DNA from: MGBC114079 sp964531385
GTDB lineage: Bacteria > Bacillota > Clostridia > Lachnospirales > CAG-274
Assembly (NCBI GenBank): GCA_964531385.1
Contig: CAZHGC010000011.1
Coordinates: forward strand, 17,383 to 81,382
Direction: 5' to 3'
DNA: 64,000 nt
Positions 34,043 to 42,488 of the stretch are shown here, piece by piece. Positions within the stretch are counted from its first letter, which is position 1. Every line of letters starts with the position of its first letter. The notes under the pieces were generated by a model that ran no database searches, was not told the origin of the DNA, and saw nothing but the letters and a program-made list of their open reading frames with translations. The position numbers were made by a program, and so were the translations under genes.

Positions 34043-35431
34043 ATGAACAAATTTAAAAGAATTCTTTTTTCGGGAATTTTGATAACTTCTTTTTTATCGT
34101 CTTCTTTTGTTTTTGCTGATTCGAAGCCACTTCAAAAAGGCGATGAAATTGTTGTTAAAAATTCGGAAGAAATTAATTCGGCGGGAGAATATCTTAAACA
34201 AATTATTGCAATTATTGACAATTTTTATGTTGAAGACGTTCCTGTTGAGGAGCTTGTTAAAGGAGCTGTTGCCGGTATGGCGGGGAAACTTGACCAATAT
34301 AGCGAATTTCTTGATGAAGAGGAACTTGCGGTAACTGTTAGCGAGCTTTCAAACAAAAACGTTGGCATTGGAATTGCTTTCTATGAAAAATTTAAAGACG
34401 GTTATCCTCAGATTTTTCAAGTTTATGAGGACAGTCCTGCCGAAAAAGCAGGAATTTTGAAAGATGACGTTTTGATTTCTGTTGCCGGAAACGATATGAA
34501 AGACAAATCGGCGGAGGAAGTTAGCAAATCGATTGTTTCAAATCAAGGAAAGAGAATTAAAGTTGTTGTTAAACGAAATGATGTTGAAAAACAGATTTAT
34601 GTTATTGTTGGCGAATTTATTACTCCGACGGTTTTTGTTTCAAAGGTTGACAATTTAATTGAGGGACTTGACAAAACCAAGTCAGATAAAGTAAGATATG
34701 TTCAGATTTCTTCTTTTGAAGAAGCAACGGGGCAAGAATTTAAAAAGACTGTTAAAAAGCTTAAATCTCAAAATGTTGAGGGAATTATTCTTGACCTTAG
34801 ATTTAACGGGGGCGGAGTTACGCAATCGGCTTATGAAATTTGCGAGGCTCTTGTTAAAGAAGGCCCATTTCTTAATATAAAGATGAAAGAGGGCGATTAT
34901 ACTGTTAATTCGGAGGATAACGACATTCCGTTTAAAAATATTGTTGTTCTTACAAACGATGCTTCGGCTTCAGCTTCGGAACTTGTTGCGGCTGTTCTTA
35001 AAGACAGCGGGGCTGATATTGTTGGTGGAAAGACTTATGGAAAAGGCGTTACACAAGCTGTTTTGCCTCTTGATGGTCTTGGTGCTTTGAAGATGACAAC
35101 GGAAGAGTTTTCACCTATGAGCGGAAGAAAGATTAACGGAGTTGGTGTTGTTCCGAATTATGAAGTTAATCAAATTGCTGTTATTAAATTTAATTCTGAG
35201 CATATTGCCAAAGACGTTGAGGAAGCTCTTATTTCTTTGGGTTATGACATTGAAACAAACGAGAAAAAGAAAGAAGTTATTAAAGAAATTCAGAAAAAAT
35301 ATTCCGGAAAGCAAACCGGCGAAATTGATGTTGACACAATTTCTTTTATTAACAGCGAAATTGTTAATAAGAATTTTCAAGATGATACTGTCTTGGAAAA
35401 AGGTGTTGAAGTTATTTTTGATAAATTATAA
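34043..35431 (+). CDS. S41 family C-terminal processing peptidase (CtpA-like)
   Basis: This 462-residue exported serine protease trims C termini of surface or envelope proteins. In order it has a signal peptide (1-26), an N-terminal helical region, a PDZ domain (about 100-195, with DSPAEKAGILKDDVLISVAG), the S41 protease core (200-376) and a C-terminal peptidoglycan-binding-like helical part (about 386-462). The catalytic Ser lies in ASASASE (around 310) and the Lys in KTYGKGVTQ (K334), close to the usual 25-residue spacing. LDLRFNGGG is the typical strand before the active site. No extra membrane helix is seen, so it is probably released or only wall-associated. It follows the SLH gene by 15 bases, and its substrate could be that protein. 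Confidence 0.93.
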   Translation: MNKFKRILFSGILITSFLSSSFVFADSKPLQKGDEIVVKNSEEINSAGEYLKQIIAIIDNFYVEDVPVEELVKGAVAGMAGKLDQYSEFLDEEELAVTVSELSNKNVGIGIAFYEKFKDGYPQIFQVYEDSPAEKAGILKDDVLISVAGNDMKDKSAEEVSKSIVSNQGKRIKVVVKRNDVEKQIYVIVGEFITPTVFVSKVDNLIEGLDKTKSDKVRYVQISSFEEATGQEFKKTVKKLKSQNVEGIILDLRFNGGGVTQSAYEICEALVKEGPFLNIKMKEGDYTVNSEDNDIPFKNIVVLTNDASASASELVAAVLKDSGADIVGGKTYGKGVTQAVLPLDGLGALKMTTEEFSPMSGRKINGVGVVPNYEVNQIAVIKFNSEHIAKDVEEALISLGYDIETNEKKKEVIKEIQKKYSGKQTGEIDVDTISFINSEIVNKNFQDDTVLEKGVEVIFDKL

Positions 35432-35462
35432 GCTATATTATTTTTGAACGTTATTTACACTG

Positions 35463-35498
35463 CTGCCGGCGTAAGTTTTGCCGGCGGTGCGTTTTTAT
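35463..35498 (+). terminator. Terminator after the CtpA-like gene
   Basis: CTGCCGGC pairs with GCCGGCGG (35463-35487, one G-U pair), followed by TGCGTTTTTATTT. It is one of the few GC-rich stems in the window. Confidence 0.75.
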
Positions 35499-35562
35499 TT
35501 GGTGTATTTAAGGCGAATTGCAACAGTTTTTTGACTGAATAAATTATTTAGAGGTGGATATG

Positions 35563-37173
35563 ATGCAGACAAAGTATATTTTTGTTACAGGCGGCGTTGT
35601 TTCCGGACTTGGCAAAGGAATTACCGCAGCTTCTCTTGGTAGACTTCTTAAAGCGAGAGGTTACAGAGTTACTATTCAAAAATTTGACCCTTATATTAAT
35701 ATTGACCCCGGAACTATGAGCCCTTATCAGCACGGCGAAGTTTTTGTTACGGACGACGGGGGAGAAACTGACCTTGACCTTGGACATTATGAAAGATTTG
35801 TTGACGAAAGTTTGACAATTAACAACAACATAACTACAGGGAAAATTTATTGGTCGGTTCTTAACAAAGAAAGAAAAGGCGAATATTTGGGTGCTACTGT
35901 TCAAGTTATTCCGCACATTACCAATGCAATTAAAGAAAGGGTTTTTCGTGCTGGAAAGTCGACCCAATCGGACATTGTTATTACCGAAATTGGAGGAACT
36001 GTTGGAGACATTGAAAGCGAACCTTTCCTTGAAGCTATCAGACAGGTTGCGAGCGATGTTGGAAGAGAAAACGTTTTATATATTCACGTTACTTTAATTC
36101 CTTATCTTGCAAAATCGGGAGAAATGAAAACGAAGCCGACTCAACATTCGGTTAAACAACTTCTTGCGATTGGTATTCAGCCGGATATTATTGTTTGCAG
36201 AACCGAGCATCATATGAATCAGGATATGAAAGACAAATTGGCTCTTTTTTGCAATGTTGATAAAAGTTGCGTTATGGAAAACATTGACTGCGAGTCTCTT
36301 TACGAAGTTCCGTTACTTCTTGAAAAAGAAAAACTTGCTCATATTGTTTGCGAGAAACTTGATATTCAAGACAGAGAGCCGGATTTGACGGATTGGTGTC
36401 AGGTTGTTGAAATGCAAAAAAATCTTGAAAAAAGCGTTACTGTTGGGCTTGTTGGAAAATATGTTGAGCTTCACGATGCCTATATTTCAATTGTTGAGGC
36501 TTTGAAACACGCCGGTATTCATTCTTCGGCAGATATTAATATAAAATGGATTGATTCGGAAGATATTGAAAAACTTGGTGCAAAAGAATGTCTTTCTGAC
36601 GTTGATGCTGTTTTGGTTCCGGGCGGTTTTGGAGCGAGAGGCGTTGAGGGAAAAATTGAGGCGGTTCGTTTTGCAAGAGAAAACAAAATTCCGTTTTTGG
36701 GAATTTGTCTTGGAATGCAATGCACCGTTATTGAATTTGCAAGAAACGTTGTTGGTCTTTCGGGGGCATATACTGCCGAAATTGATGAAAATACAAAATA
36801 TCCCGTTATTGACATTATGCCGGAGCAAAAGGACATTGACGAACTTGGCGGAACTATGAGACTTGGGGCATATCCTTGCAAGCTTACAAAGGGCAGTATT
36901 TCTGCAAGTTCATATGAAGATGAGCTTGTTTATGAAAGACATCGACACAGATATGAATTTAACAATGAATTTAGAAGCCAGATGATTGAAAAAGGGCTTG
37001 TTATTGCGGGAGTTTCGCCTGACGAAAAGCTTGTTGAAATTGTTGAGCTTAAAAAAGATGTTCACCCTTGGTTTGTTGGAGTTCAGTTCCACCCAGAATT
37101 TAAGTCGAGACCAAACAGACCACACCCATTGTTTTTGGGATTTGTCAGAGCGGCTGTTGACGTTAAAAAGTGA
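35563..37173 (+). CDS. pyrG: CTP synthase
   Basis: This enzyme converts UTP to CTP using glutamine and ATP. The 536-residue protein has the synthase domain first (KYIFVTGGVVSGLGKGI, EVFVTDDGGETDLDLGHYER, EPFLEAIRQ). The class I glutamine amidotransferase domain follows, with the nucleophile in FLGICLGMQCTVIEFAR and the His-Glu pair in GVQFHPEF. AGAGGTGG is 8 bases before the ATG at 35563; in-frame ATG (35560) and GTG (35554) codons are too close to, or inside, that site. It is a single gene between two terminators. Confidence 0.96.
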   Translation: MQTKYIFVTGGVVSGLGKGITAASLGRLLKARGYRVTIQKFDPYINIDPGTMSPYQHGEVFVTDDGGETDLDLGHYERFVDESLTINNNITTGKIYWSVLNKERKGEYLGATVQVIPHITNAIKERVFRAGKSTQSDIVITEIGGTVGDIESEPFLEAIRQVASDVGRENVLYIHVTLIPYLAKSGEMKTKPTQHSVKQLLAIGIQPDIIVCRTEHHMNQDMKDKLALFCNVDKSCVMENIDCESLYEVPLLLEKEKLAHIVCEKLDIQDREPDLTDWCQVVEMQKNLEKSVTVGLVGKYVELHDAYISIVEALKHAGIHSSADINIKWIDSEDIEKLGAKECLSDVDAVLVPGGFGARGVEGKIEAVRFARENKIPFLGICLGMQCTVIEFARNVVGLSGAYTAEIDENTKYPVIDIMPEQKDIDELGGTMRLGAYPCKLTKGSISASSYEDELVYERHRHRYEFNNEFRSQMIEKGLVIAGVSPDEKLVEIVELKKDVHPWFVGVQFHPEFKSRPNRPHPLFLGFVRAAVDVKK

Positions 37174-37210
37174 GCAAATTTGAAGTGTTTTTAATTTTTT
37201 GATTATATTT

Positions 37211-37275
37211 TTTCCCTTGCTAAATTTAAGGAGTTTTACATATTTTCGTACGATTTGGCAAGGGAAAGATTTTTT
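37211..37275 (+). terminator. Probable terminator after pyrG
   Basis: TTTCCCTTGC (37211-37220) pairs exactly with GCAAGGGAAA (37258-37267), followed by GATTTTTT. The loop is long (37 bases), so some read-through is possible. Confidence 0.55.
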
Positions 37276-37379
37276 GGTTTTTTGGGGAAAATTGAGGGGA
37301 CTTGATTTTTCCTTTTTTAAGTTGTGATTTATCTTATATTTACATATATTGTATTGACAGGAATTTATGGAGGGTTCTT

Positions 37380-37940
37380 ATGAAAGAGCTGTTTGAGCTG
37401 TTTGTTACTTTTGCAAGAGTTGGCGGATTTACTTTTGGCGGGGGATATGCTATGCTTCCTATGCTTCAAAAGGAAATTGTTGAAAACAAAAAATGGGCAA
37501 CGGAGGAAGAAGTTTCGGATTATTATGCCCTTGGACAATGCACTCCGGGGGCGATTGCGATTAATACCGCAACTTTTATTGGATATAAAAACAAAGGCAT
37601 TTTGGGCGGGATTTTTGCAACTTTGGGAATGATTTTTCCGTCTATTGTTATTATATCGCTTATTTCAGCATTTCTTGGGAATTTTGCCGAAGTTGAAGTT
37701 GTTAAGCACGCTTTTGCAGGCATTCGTGTTTGTGTTTGTGTTCTTGTTTTTCAGGCCGTTTTTAAAATGTGGAAAACATCTGTTAAAGATTGGAAATGTC
37801 TTGTTTTGTTTGTTATTGTTTTGATGTTATCGATTTTTACTGAAATTTCTTCACCGATTATTGTTGTTGGTGCCGGAGTTTTTGGCATTTTTGTTAAGCT
37901 TATTTCGAAACACAGAGAAAAAAGATTGGCGAAAAAATAA
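37380..37940 (+). CDS. Chromate transporter family protein, first half-size subunit
   Basis: This 186-residue membrane protein of the CHR (chromate ion transporter) family has about six hydrophobic segments. It opens with the family signature FVTFARVGGFTFGGGYAMLPML and has the PGAIAINTATFIGYK block. Short CHR proteins occur as pairs that together equal one long ChrA. The next gene is the partner. The family exports chromate in some bacteria, but in gut anaerobes the true anion is usually unknown. The ATG at 37380 follows GGAGGG by 6 bases; no upstream start has a binding site. Confidence 0.9.
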   Translation: MKELFELFVTFARVGGFTFGGGYAMLPMLQKEIVENKKWATEEEVSDYYALGQCTPGAIAINTATFIGYKNKGILGGIFATLGMIFPSIVIISLISAFLGNFAEVEVVKHAFAGIRVCVCVLVFQAVFKMWKTSVKDWKCLVLFVIVLMLSIFTEISSPIIVVGAGVFGIFVKLISKHREKRLAKK

Positions 37941-37985
37941 GTTTTTGCACTTATGCGATAGTTATGACGATTTTTGGAGGAGCTT

Positions 37986-38558
37986 ATGGAAATTTTCATT
38001 ATTTTTCTTGAATTTTTTAAAACGGGGCTTTTTGCTATTGGCGGGGGGCTTGCAACTTTACCTTTTTTATATGAAATTGCTGAAAAGTATAACTGGTTTT
38101 CTTTTGAAGACGTTGGAAATATGGTTGCGGTTTCGGAGGCAACTCCCGGCCCGATTGGCGTTAATATGTCGACTTTTGTTGGGTTTAAATTTATGGGCGT
38201 TTTTGGCGGAATTTTGACAACTGTTGGCTATGTTATGCCTTCGGTTATTATTATTATCATTATTTCCAAACTGCTTAATAAATTTAAAAATAATTTTTTT
38301 GTTGACGGAATGTTTTATGGATTTAGGCCGGCTTCGACCGCTCTTATTGCATCTGCCGGAATTCTTCTTGTTGGAAATGTTATTTTTTCTGCCGGAATTC
38401 CCGATTTTTCTTTGGAGATTTCGCAGATTGTTCAAAATGTTGATGTTTTGGCGATTGTTTTGGCTTGTGTTGTTGCGATTGGGGTTAAGATTTTTAAATT
38501 GCACCCGATTGTTTATATTGCCTGTGCTGCTGTTGCGGGGATTGTTTTTGAACTTTAA
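37986..38558 (+). CDS. Chromate transporter family protein, second half-size subunit
   Basis: This 190-residue membrane protein is homologous to the preceding one. It has FFKTGLFAIGGGLATLPFL at the start, the EATPGPIGVNMSTFVGFK block, and hydrophobic segments rich in Ile and Val. The pair lies 45 bases apart on one strand, with TGGAGGAG before this ATG, and fits the short-chain CHR heterodimer arrangement in which the two subunits insert in opposite orientations. The substrate is not determined by sequence. Confidence 0.9.
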   Translation: MEIFIIFLEFFKTGLFAIGGGLATLPFLYEIAEKYNWFSFEDVGNMVAVSEATPGPIGVNMSTFVGFKFMGVFGGILTTVGYVMPSVIIIIIISKLLNKFKNNFFVDGMFYGFRPASTALIASAGILLVGNVIFSAGIPDFSLEISQIVQNVDVLAIVLACVVAIGVKIFKLHPIVYIACAAVAGIVFEL

Positions 38559-38616
38559 ATTTTTGAAATTTCGGCTTGAAGTTGATTTTCTTTTTTTAAC
38601 TTAAAAGTAATGGTTG

Positions 38617-38649
38617 TGTAACATAATTGTAACATTGGTGGGGTATAAT
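38617..38649 (+). promoter_or_regulatory. WalR-type operator and promoter of the yycHI operon
   Basis: TGTAAC-ATAAT-TGTAAC (38617-38633) fits the WalR (YycF) consensus TGTWAH-N5-TGTWAH without mismatch. The two half-sites also extend to TGTAACAT direct repeats 11 bases apart. A perfect TATAAT follows at 38644-38649. No normal -35 is present; its place is between the half-sites. This is the layout of a promoter activated by an OmpR-family regulator. It drives a unit containing yycH and yycI, the known partners of WalK. Confidence 0.7.
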
Positions 38650-38785
38650 AAAAATGTGTAGAGGTCTGAGTTTATACTACCAAATTCGCAGAACTGATTT
38701 TGCAAAATTATTTTGCAAATATTATACGGTGTGGATAAAAAATTGGATACATATTTGTAATCTTTATTTTGGAAAGGAGGCTGTC

Positions 38786-39238
38786 ATGAAAAAGTTATTA
38801 TCATTTATATCTGTTTTATTTTTTATAATAGCGGCATCTGCTTTGTGCGTTCTTGCGGCTCCTTCCGGCTCTCAGCCCGTTGATAAGTTCGGGATTACCG
38901 GCGGTATGGATTTGCAGAAGGGCACAGAGACTACTTTTGACAGTTCACGTATTATATCGGGAACGGCTCAGAAAGATACTGTTGTTGATGTAATTGTTTA
39001 TGAAGTGGTTGAAGATGCCGAGGGTACAAAGTTGGTTGAATTGGACAGATGTACGACAACTGTTGGAATTTCTGAAGTTTTTGTTCAAGACGTTGATTTG
39101 GTTGTTGGAAAAAATCTTATTGTTGTTAAGGCTTCCAACGGCGAAAAATATTCGGAGGCTTCTTCGGTTGTTAAACGTAAAAAAAGTGAAATAAAAATTG
39201 AACTTCGGCAAGGGATTGTTCTTCCGGGGCAAAGGTGA
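38786..39238 (+). CDS. Secreted hypothetical protein, first gene of the yycHI operon
   Basis: This 150-residue protein has a signal peptide (about 1-24, LLSFISVLFFIIAASALCV) and one beta-rich domain of Ig-like character (about 40-130: TTFDSSRIISGTAQKDTVVD, DVDLVVGKNLIVVKASNG). I do not recognise the family. AAAGGAGG lies 5 bases before the ATG. Its end nearly meets yycH (5 bases between the stop and the yycH ATG), so the genes are translationally close. Placement behind a WalR-type promoter and with yycHI suggests an extracytoplasmic role in cell-wall homeostasis. Its 5' leader is about 130 bases long and holds no structure I recognise. Confidence 0.7.
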   Translation: MKKLLSFISVLFFIIAASALCVLAAPSGSQPVDKFGITGGMDLQKGTETTFDSSRIISGTAQKDTVVDVIVYEVVEDAEGTKLVELDRCTTTVGISEVFVQDVDLVVGKNLIVVKASNGEKYSEASSVVKRKKSEIKIELRQGIVLPGQR

Positions 39239-39243
39239 TTTTA

Positions 39244-40599
39244 ATGAAATTAAACATTACTAAAAATTTTATAATTACTTTTTTTGTCATACTGGCTATT
39301 TATCAAACTTCAGAGTTATGGTTTGAAGGTTTTTCAAACCATAACTTTTTTTACTCTTTTTTCAATAATTCTCAAAATTCAAGCGATGACGGTCTGTTAT
39401 ATTCTCTTGACAGCATTATTTTGACTTCGGGGGGAGACAGGCTTATTTGCGTTAAAAACGATATTTATAAAAGCGAGAGCAAGGCGGTTTTTGACAATGC
39501 CGTTAAAATTACTATGGAAGAGGGAGTTTTGACATCTCAAAGTGTTTTTGATTGGAACACAATTCTTTCGGGTCGGTCGGTTATTTATCAATATAAATGC
39601 GGAATTATGAAGGGTGACATTGCAAAAATGTTTGGTTTTGACGAGGGACTTTTGGCTTCGGTTTCTTCTGATATTGATACGGTTGTTATTATTCCTTATA
39701 CCACGACAACGCCCGAAAAAATTACTGTTGGTTTTGGAAATATGGCACAGCAAAAGGCTTGTTTTTATACCCTTGAAAAAAACCAATATACTTACAACCT
39801 TTATGATGCAATTGATTTGTTTTCTTCATCGGGAGACATTTATTATACATCAAGCGTTAGAAGTGGGCTTGATTTGTTTAACGGAAATAAATTTTTGCCA
39901 CAATGGAGCGGTTATGGATTTGAATATCACCCGATTAAAATTGTAAATCCTTTTGTTGAAAACGGCGAAGTTGAACAAATTAAAATTGAACGTGCGGCAG
40001 ATGCTTTTTTTGATAATCCTGTTTCAAAGTGGTCATCGGTTTCGGGCGGGGTTTATACTTACAGCGATGAAAACTCGGTTGTTAAATATTATGACAACGG
40101 CGTTATGGAATATTATAATTACAGCACAGACAGAGGAAATTCTGTTAATGATTTTTATACAAGCTATTTGAGTGCGATTTCTTTGCTTAAAAAAGATTTT
40201 AATATTCAAAATGAATTTTATTTGAGCGGATACAACATTGACAGAGAAAAAACAGTTTTCTATTTTGATTATAAAATTAACAATTTTTCTGTTTTTCTTG
40301 ATTCGGAAACAAGAAAAAATACCGGTATGAAATCGGTTATCGAGGTTGCTGTTAGCGGGGGGCGAGTTTCGAGATACAGAAGATTTGCAAGAAATTTTGT
40401 TGTTGATAATTTGAAAAAAGAGAATGTTCAAAAAGATTTTGTTAAGGCTGTTGACGAAGTTTTTACGGATATTCAAAACAGCGGAAAAAATCAAAACGGT
40501 GTTGATGATATTGAACTTTGTTATTATGTTGGCGAAGACGAGGGCAATCTGTGTTGGATTATCGATGTTGGAGATAAAAAATTTGTTAAAGAAACTTAG
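39244..40599 (+). CDS. yycH: YycH-like regulator of the WalRK system
   Basis: This 451-residue protein has a single N-terminal membrane helix (about 7-23) and a large extracytoplasmic domain, the YycH architecture. In Bacillus, YycH and YycI sit at the membrane with the sensor kinase WalK and tune its activity, so that wall hydrolase expression follows growth. Similarity to Bacillus YycH is low; the assignment leans on length, topology and the YycI-type gene that follows 33 bases later. The ATG at 39244 has AAAGG at the right distance; an upstream GTG overlaps that site. walR and walK are not in the window. Confidence 0.7.
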   Translation: MKLNITKNFIITFFVILAIYQTSELWFEGFSNHNFFYSFFNNSQNSSDDGLLYSLDSIILTSGGDRLICVKNDIYKSESKAVFDNAVKITMEEGVLTSQSVFDWNTILSGRSVIYQYKCGIMKGDIAKMFGFDEGLLASVSSDIDTVVIIPYTTTTPEKITVGFGNMAQQKACFYTLEKNQYTYNLYDAIDLFSSSGDIYYTSSVRSGLDLFNGNKFLPQWSGYGFEYHPIKIVNPFVENGEVEQIKIERAADAFFDNPVSKWSSVSGGVYTYSDENSVVKYYDNGVMEYYNYSTDRGNSVNDFYTSYLSAISLLKKDFNIQNEFYLSGYNIDREKTVFYFDYKINNFSVFLDSETRKNTGMKSVIEVAVSGGRVSRYRRFARNFVVDNLKKENVQKDFVKAVDEVFTDIQNSGKNQNGVDDIELCYYVGEDEGNLCWIIDVGDKKFVKET

Positions 40600-40632
40600 A
40601 CGGTTTTTAGGTTTGTTGAAAGGGGGATTTTT

Positions 40633-41478
40633 GTGGATTGGGACAAGGCGAAAAATTATACAATTATTTTTCTTGTTATTTTAAATTTATTTTTACTTTT
40701 GTGCAATCTTTGGTTTAACAAGAGATATGTTTTGCTTGACAGTCAAATTGAGTCGATTAAAAATATTTTGAATGACAGGGGAATTGTTGTTGATGCTGAA
40801 ATTCCGAACGAATATAAGCCTATGATTCAAATTAACCTTGGAAACTGTGTTTATGATACGGAGTATCTTCAAAAAATATTTTTTGATGGCAAAGAGGAGA
40901 TTAAAAGAACTTCCGAATTTGAAAAAACAATTTTATCTTCAGACGATGAGAAAATTGTTATTTTTTCGGATTATGTTGAATTCCAAAAGGAAAAGGTTGT
41001 TTTTTCCGGCGGATTTAACGAAGAGGAGGTTTTAAAAATTTGCTCGGAGTATGCCGAAAAAATTAACGATTTTTATGAGGGACTTGAAGTTCACAGTATT
41101 AGAAAAGAAGGGGATTGTTTTGCTGTTGAATATGTTCAGAATTATAGAGGAAACGATATTTTTAATAATTTTGCGTTGTTTAAAATTTATAAGGACGGGC
41201 ACATTGTTTTGAAAATGAAATATTTCCCGATTAAAAATATGTATGGGGCGGCGGTTGATATATGCTCGGCAGATGAGGCTTTGTTTATTTTTTCCGACAA
41301 GGCAAAGGAAGCCTGCAATTCTTCGAAGATAAACGTTACAAATGTTGAAAAGGGATATTATTTTGATGATTTTGAAAATGGCGGAAGTATTGTTTCTGTT
41401 CCATATTACAGAATTGAAGTTTTACAAAGAGAAGAACCTTTTTTTGTTAATGCTTATAACAGAACTCTTTTGGAATGA
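40633..41478 (+). CDS. yycI: YycI-like regulator of the WalRK system
   Basis: This 281-residue protein starts MDWDKAKNYTIIFLVILNLF, which closely matches the MDWxKAKxIxIIxFLxLNxFL start of YycI proteins. It has one membrane helix (about 9-27) and an extracytoplasmic domain of repeated YycI-type alpha/beta units. The ending (VPYYRIEVLQ-type strand) is also typical. It is expected to form a complex with YycH and WalK at the membrane. The start is a GTG with AAAGGGGG upstream. Confidence 0.85.
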   Translation: MDWDKAKNYTIIFLVILNLFLLLCNLWFNKRYVLLDSQIESIKNILNDRGIVVDAEIPNEYKPMIQINLGNCVYDTEYLQKIFFDGKEEIKRTSEFEKTILSSDDEKIVIFSDYVEFQKEKVVFSGGFNEEEVLKICSEYAEKINDFYEGLEVHSIRKEGDCFAVEYVQNYRGNDIFNNFALFKIYKDGHIVLKMKYFPIKNMYGAAVDICSADEALFIFSDKAKEACNSSKINVTNVEKGYYFDDFENGGSIVSVPYYRIEVLQREEPFFVNAYNRTLLE

Positions 41479-41518
41479 TGTGTTTTGTATAAAAAATTTG
41501 TTTTTTTGCTTGTCCGCT

Positions 41519-41550
41519 CTTGACATACTTTAGTCAAGTATTTATAATTT
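41519..41550 (+). terminator. Weak hairpin after yycI
   Basis: CTTGAC (41519-41524) pairs with GTCAAG (41533-41538), followed by TATTTATAATTT. It probably ends the yycHI unit, since a new promoter lies 80 bases further on. Confidence 0.4.
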
Positions 41551-41616
41551 ATTAAAATAAAATCCATTTGCAAAGAAGGGACAGTTTACGGAAAATTATA
41601 TAACTTGAATTTTTGT

Positions 41617-41644
41617 TTGACGTTGTTGTTTTTTTGATTACAAT
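41617..41644 (+). promoter_or_regulatory. Promoter of the ECF S-component gene
   Basis: TTGACG (41617-41622), 16 bases, TACAAT (41639-41644). Transcription would start about 10 bases before the ATG, leaving no room for a riboswitch. Confidence 0.55.
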
Positions 41645-41661
41645 TTTAAGAGGTGTTTTAT

Positions 41662-42249
41662 ATGAATTCAAAAATTAGAGAAATTTGCCTTCTTGGATTG
41701 CTTATTGCTGTTGTTTGTGTTAGCACTATGTTTATTAGAATTGCAATTCCAGCAACGGAAGGATATATTCATTTTGGTGACGGATTTATTGTTATTATTG
41801 CTGTTATGTTTGGAAAAAAATATGGTGCGGTTGCTGGTGGTGTTGGTTCGGCGTTGGCTGATGTTTTTTCCGGATATTTGCACTGGGCTTTGTTTACTTT
41901 TATTATTAAAGCCGTTATGGGCTATGTTGTTGGGTGCATTAAAGATTATAAAAACGAAAATTCGAAATTTTTCTCGGCTAAAAATGTTTTTGCCACTGTT
42001 TTGGGCGAGGTTGTTATGATTTTTGGCTATTTTATTTTTGGGATTTTGCTTAAAGGCGTTTTTATGGTTCCCGATGTTTCAGAACTTGGCGGGATTTCTC
42101 CGATTGAATATGGCTTTGTTCAGGCGTTATCGTCCGTTTTTGAAAATTTAATTCAAGCTGTTGGCGGAATTGTTGTTTTTGACGTTTTGGGCTTTGCCTT
42201 ACATAATGCGAAAATTTCACGTTTTATTAACACGAACTTGCAAAATTGA
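41662..42249 (+). CDS. ECF transporter substrate-binding (S) component
   Basis: This 195-residue integral membrane protein has five to six hydrophobic segments and the S-component pattern: an N-terminal LLIAVVCVSTMFIRIAIP helix, HFGDGFIVIIAVMFGKKYG, and AGGVGSALADVFSGY. Such proteins bind a vitamin or other micronutrient and use shared energising subunits (EcfA, EcfA', EcfT), which are not nearby. The G-x-x-x-G-x-x-x-D pattern is seen in riboflavin and related carriers, but the substrate cannot be fixed, and there is no riboswitch as a hint. AAGAGGTG precedes the ATG at 41662. Confidence 0.82.
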   Translation: MNSKIREICLLGLLIAVVCVSTMFIRIAIPATEGYIHFGDGFIVIIAVMFGKKYGAVAGGVGSALADVFSGYLHWALFTFIIKAVMGYVVGCIKDYKNENSKFFSAKNVFATVLGEVVMIFGYFIFGILLKGVFMVPDVSELGGISPIEYGFVQALSSVFENLIQAVGGIVVFDVLGFALHNAKISRFINTNLQN

Positions 42250-42488
42250 ATTTTTGAACGCAAAAGTTGTTAATTTTTAAAAAAATGCTTTTATGTTTGC
42301 AAAAAAGATGTTATAATTAAATGAAGATTGACTATACAGCGTTTCGACAGTGTTTTATTAATTGGATTTTACCGATTGGGCAAATTCTGCTGTTTTGAGA
42401 ATTGCTTTTATTGTATATATTTTGAGGAGTATTTTTAAGTTTTGTATAAAATGGTGTTATTACTGTTAGGAAAGGTGTAAGTATTATA

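Noticed and set aside
41479..41661. Vitamin riboswitch upstream of the ECF S-component gene
   Set aside because: The best promoter lies about 10 bases before the start codon region, leaving no room, and no aptamer motif is visible.
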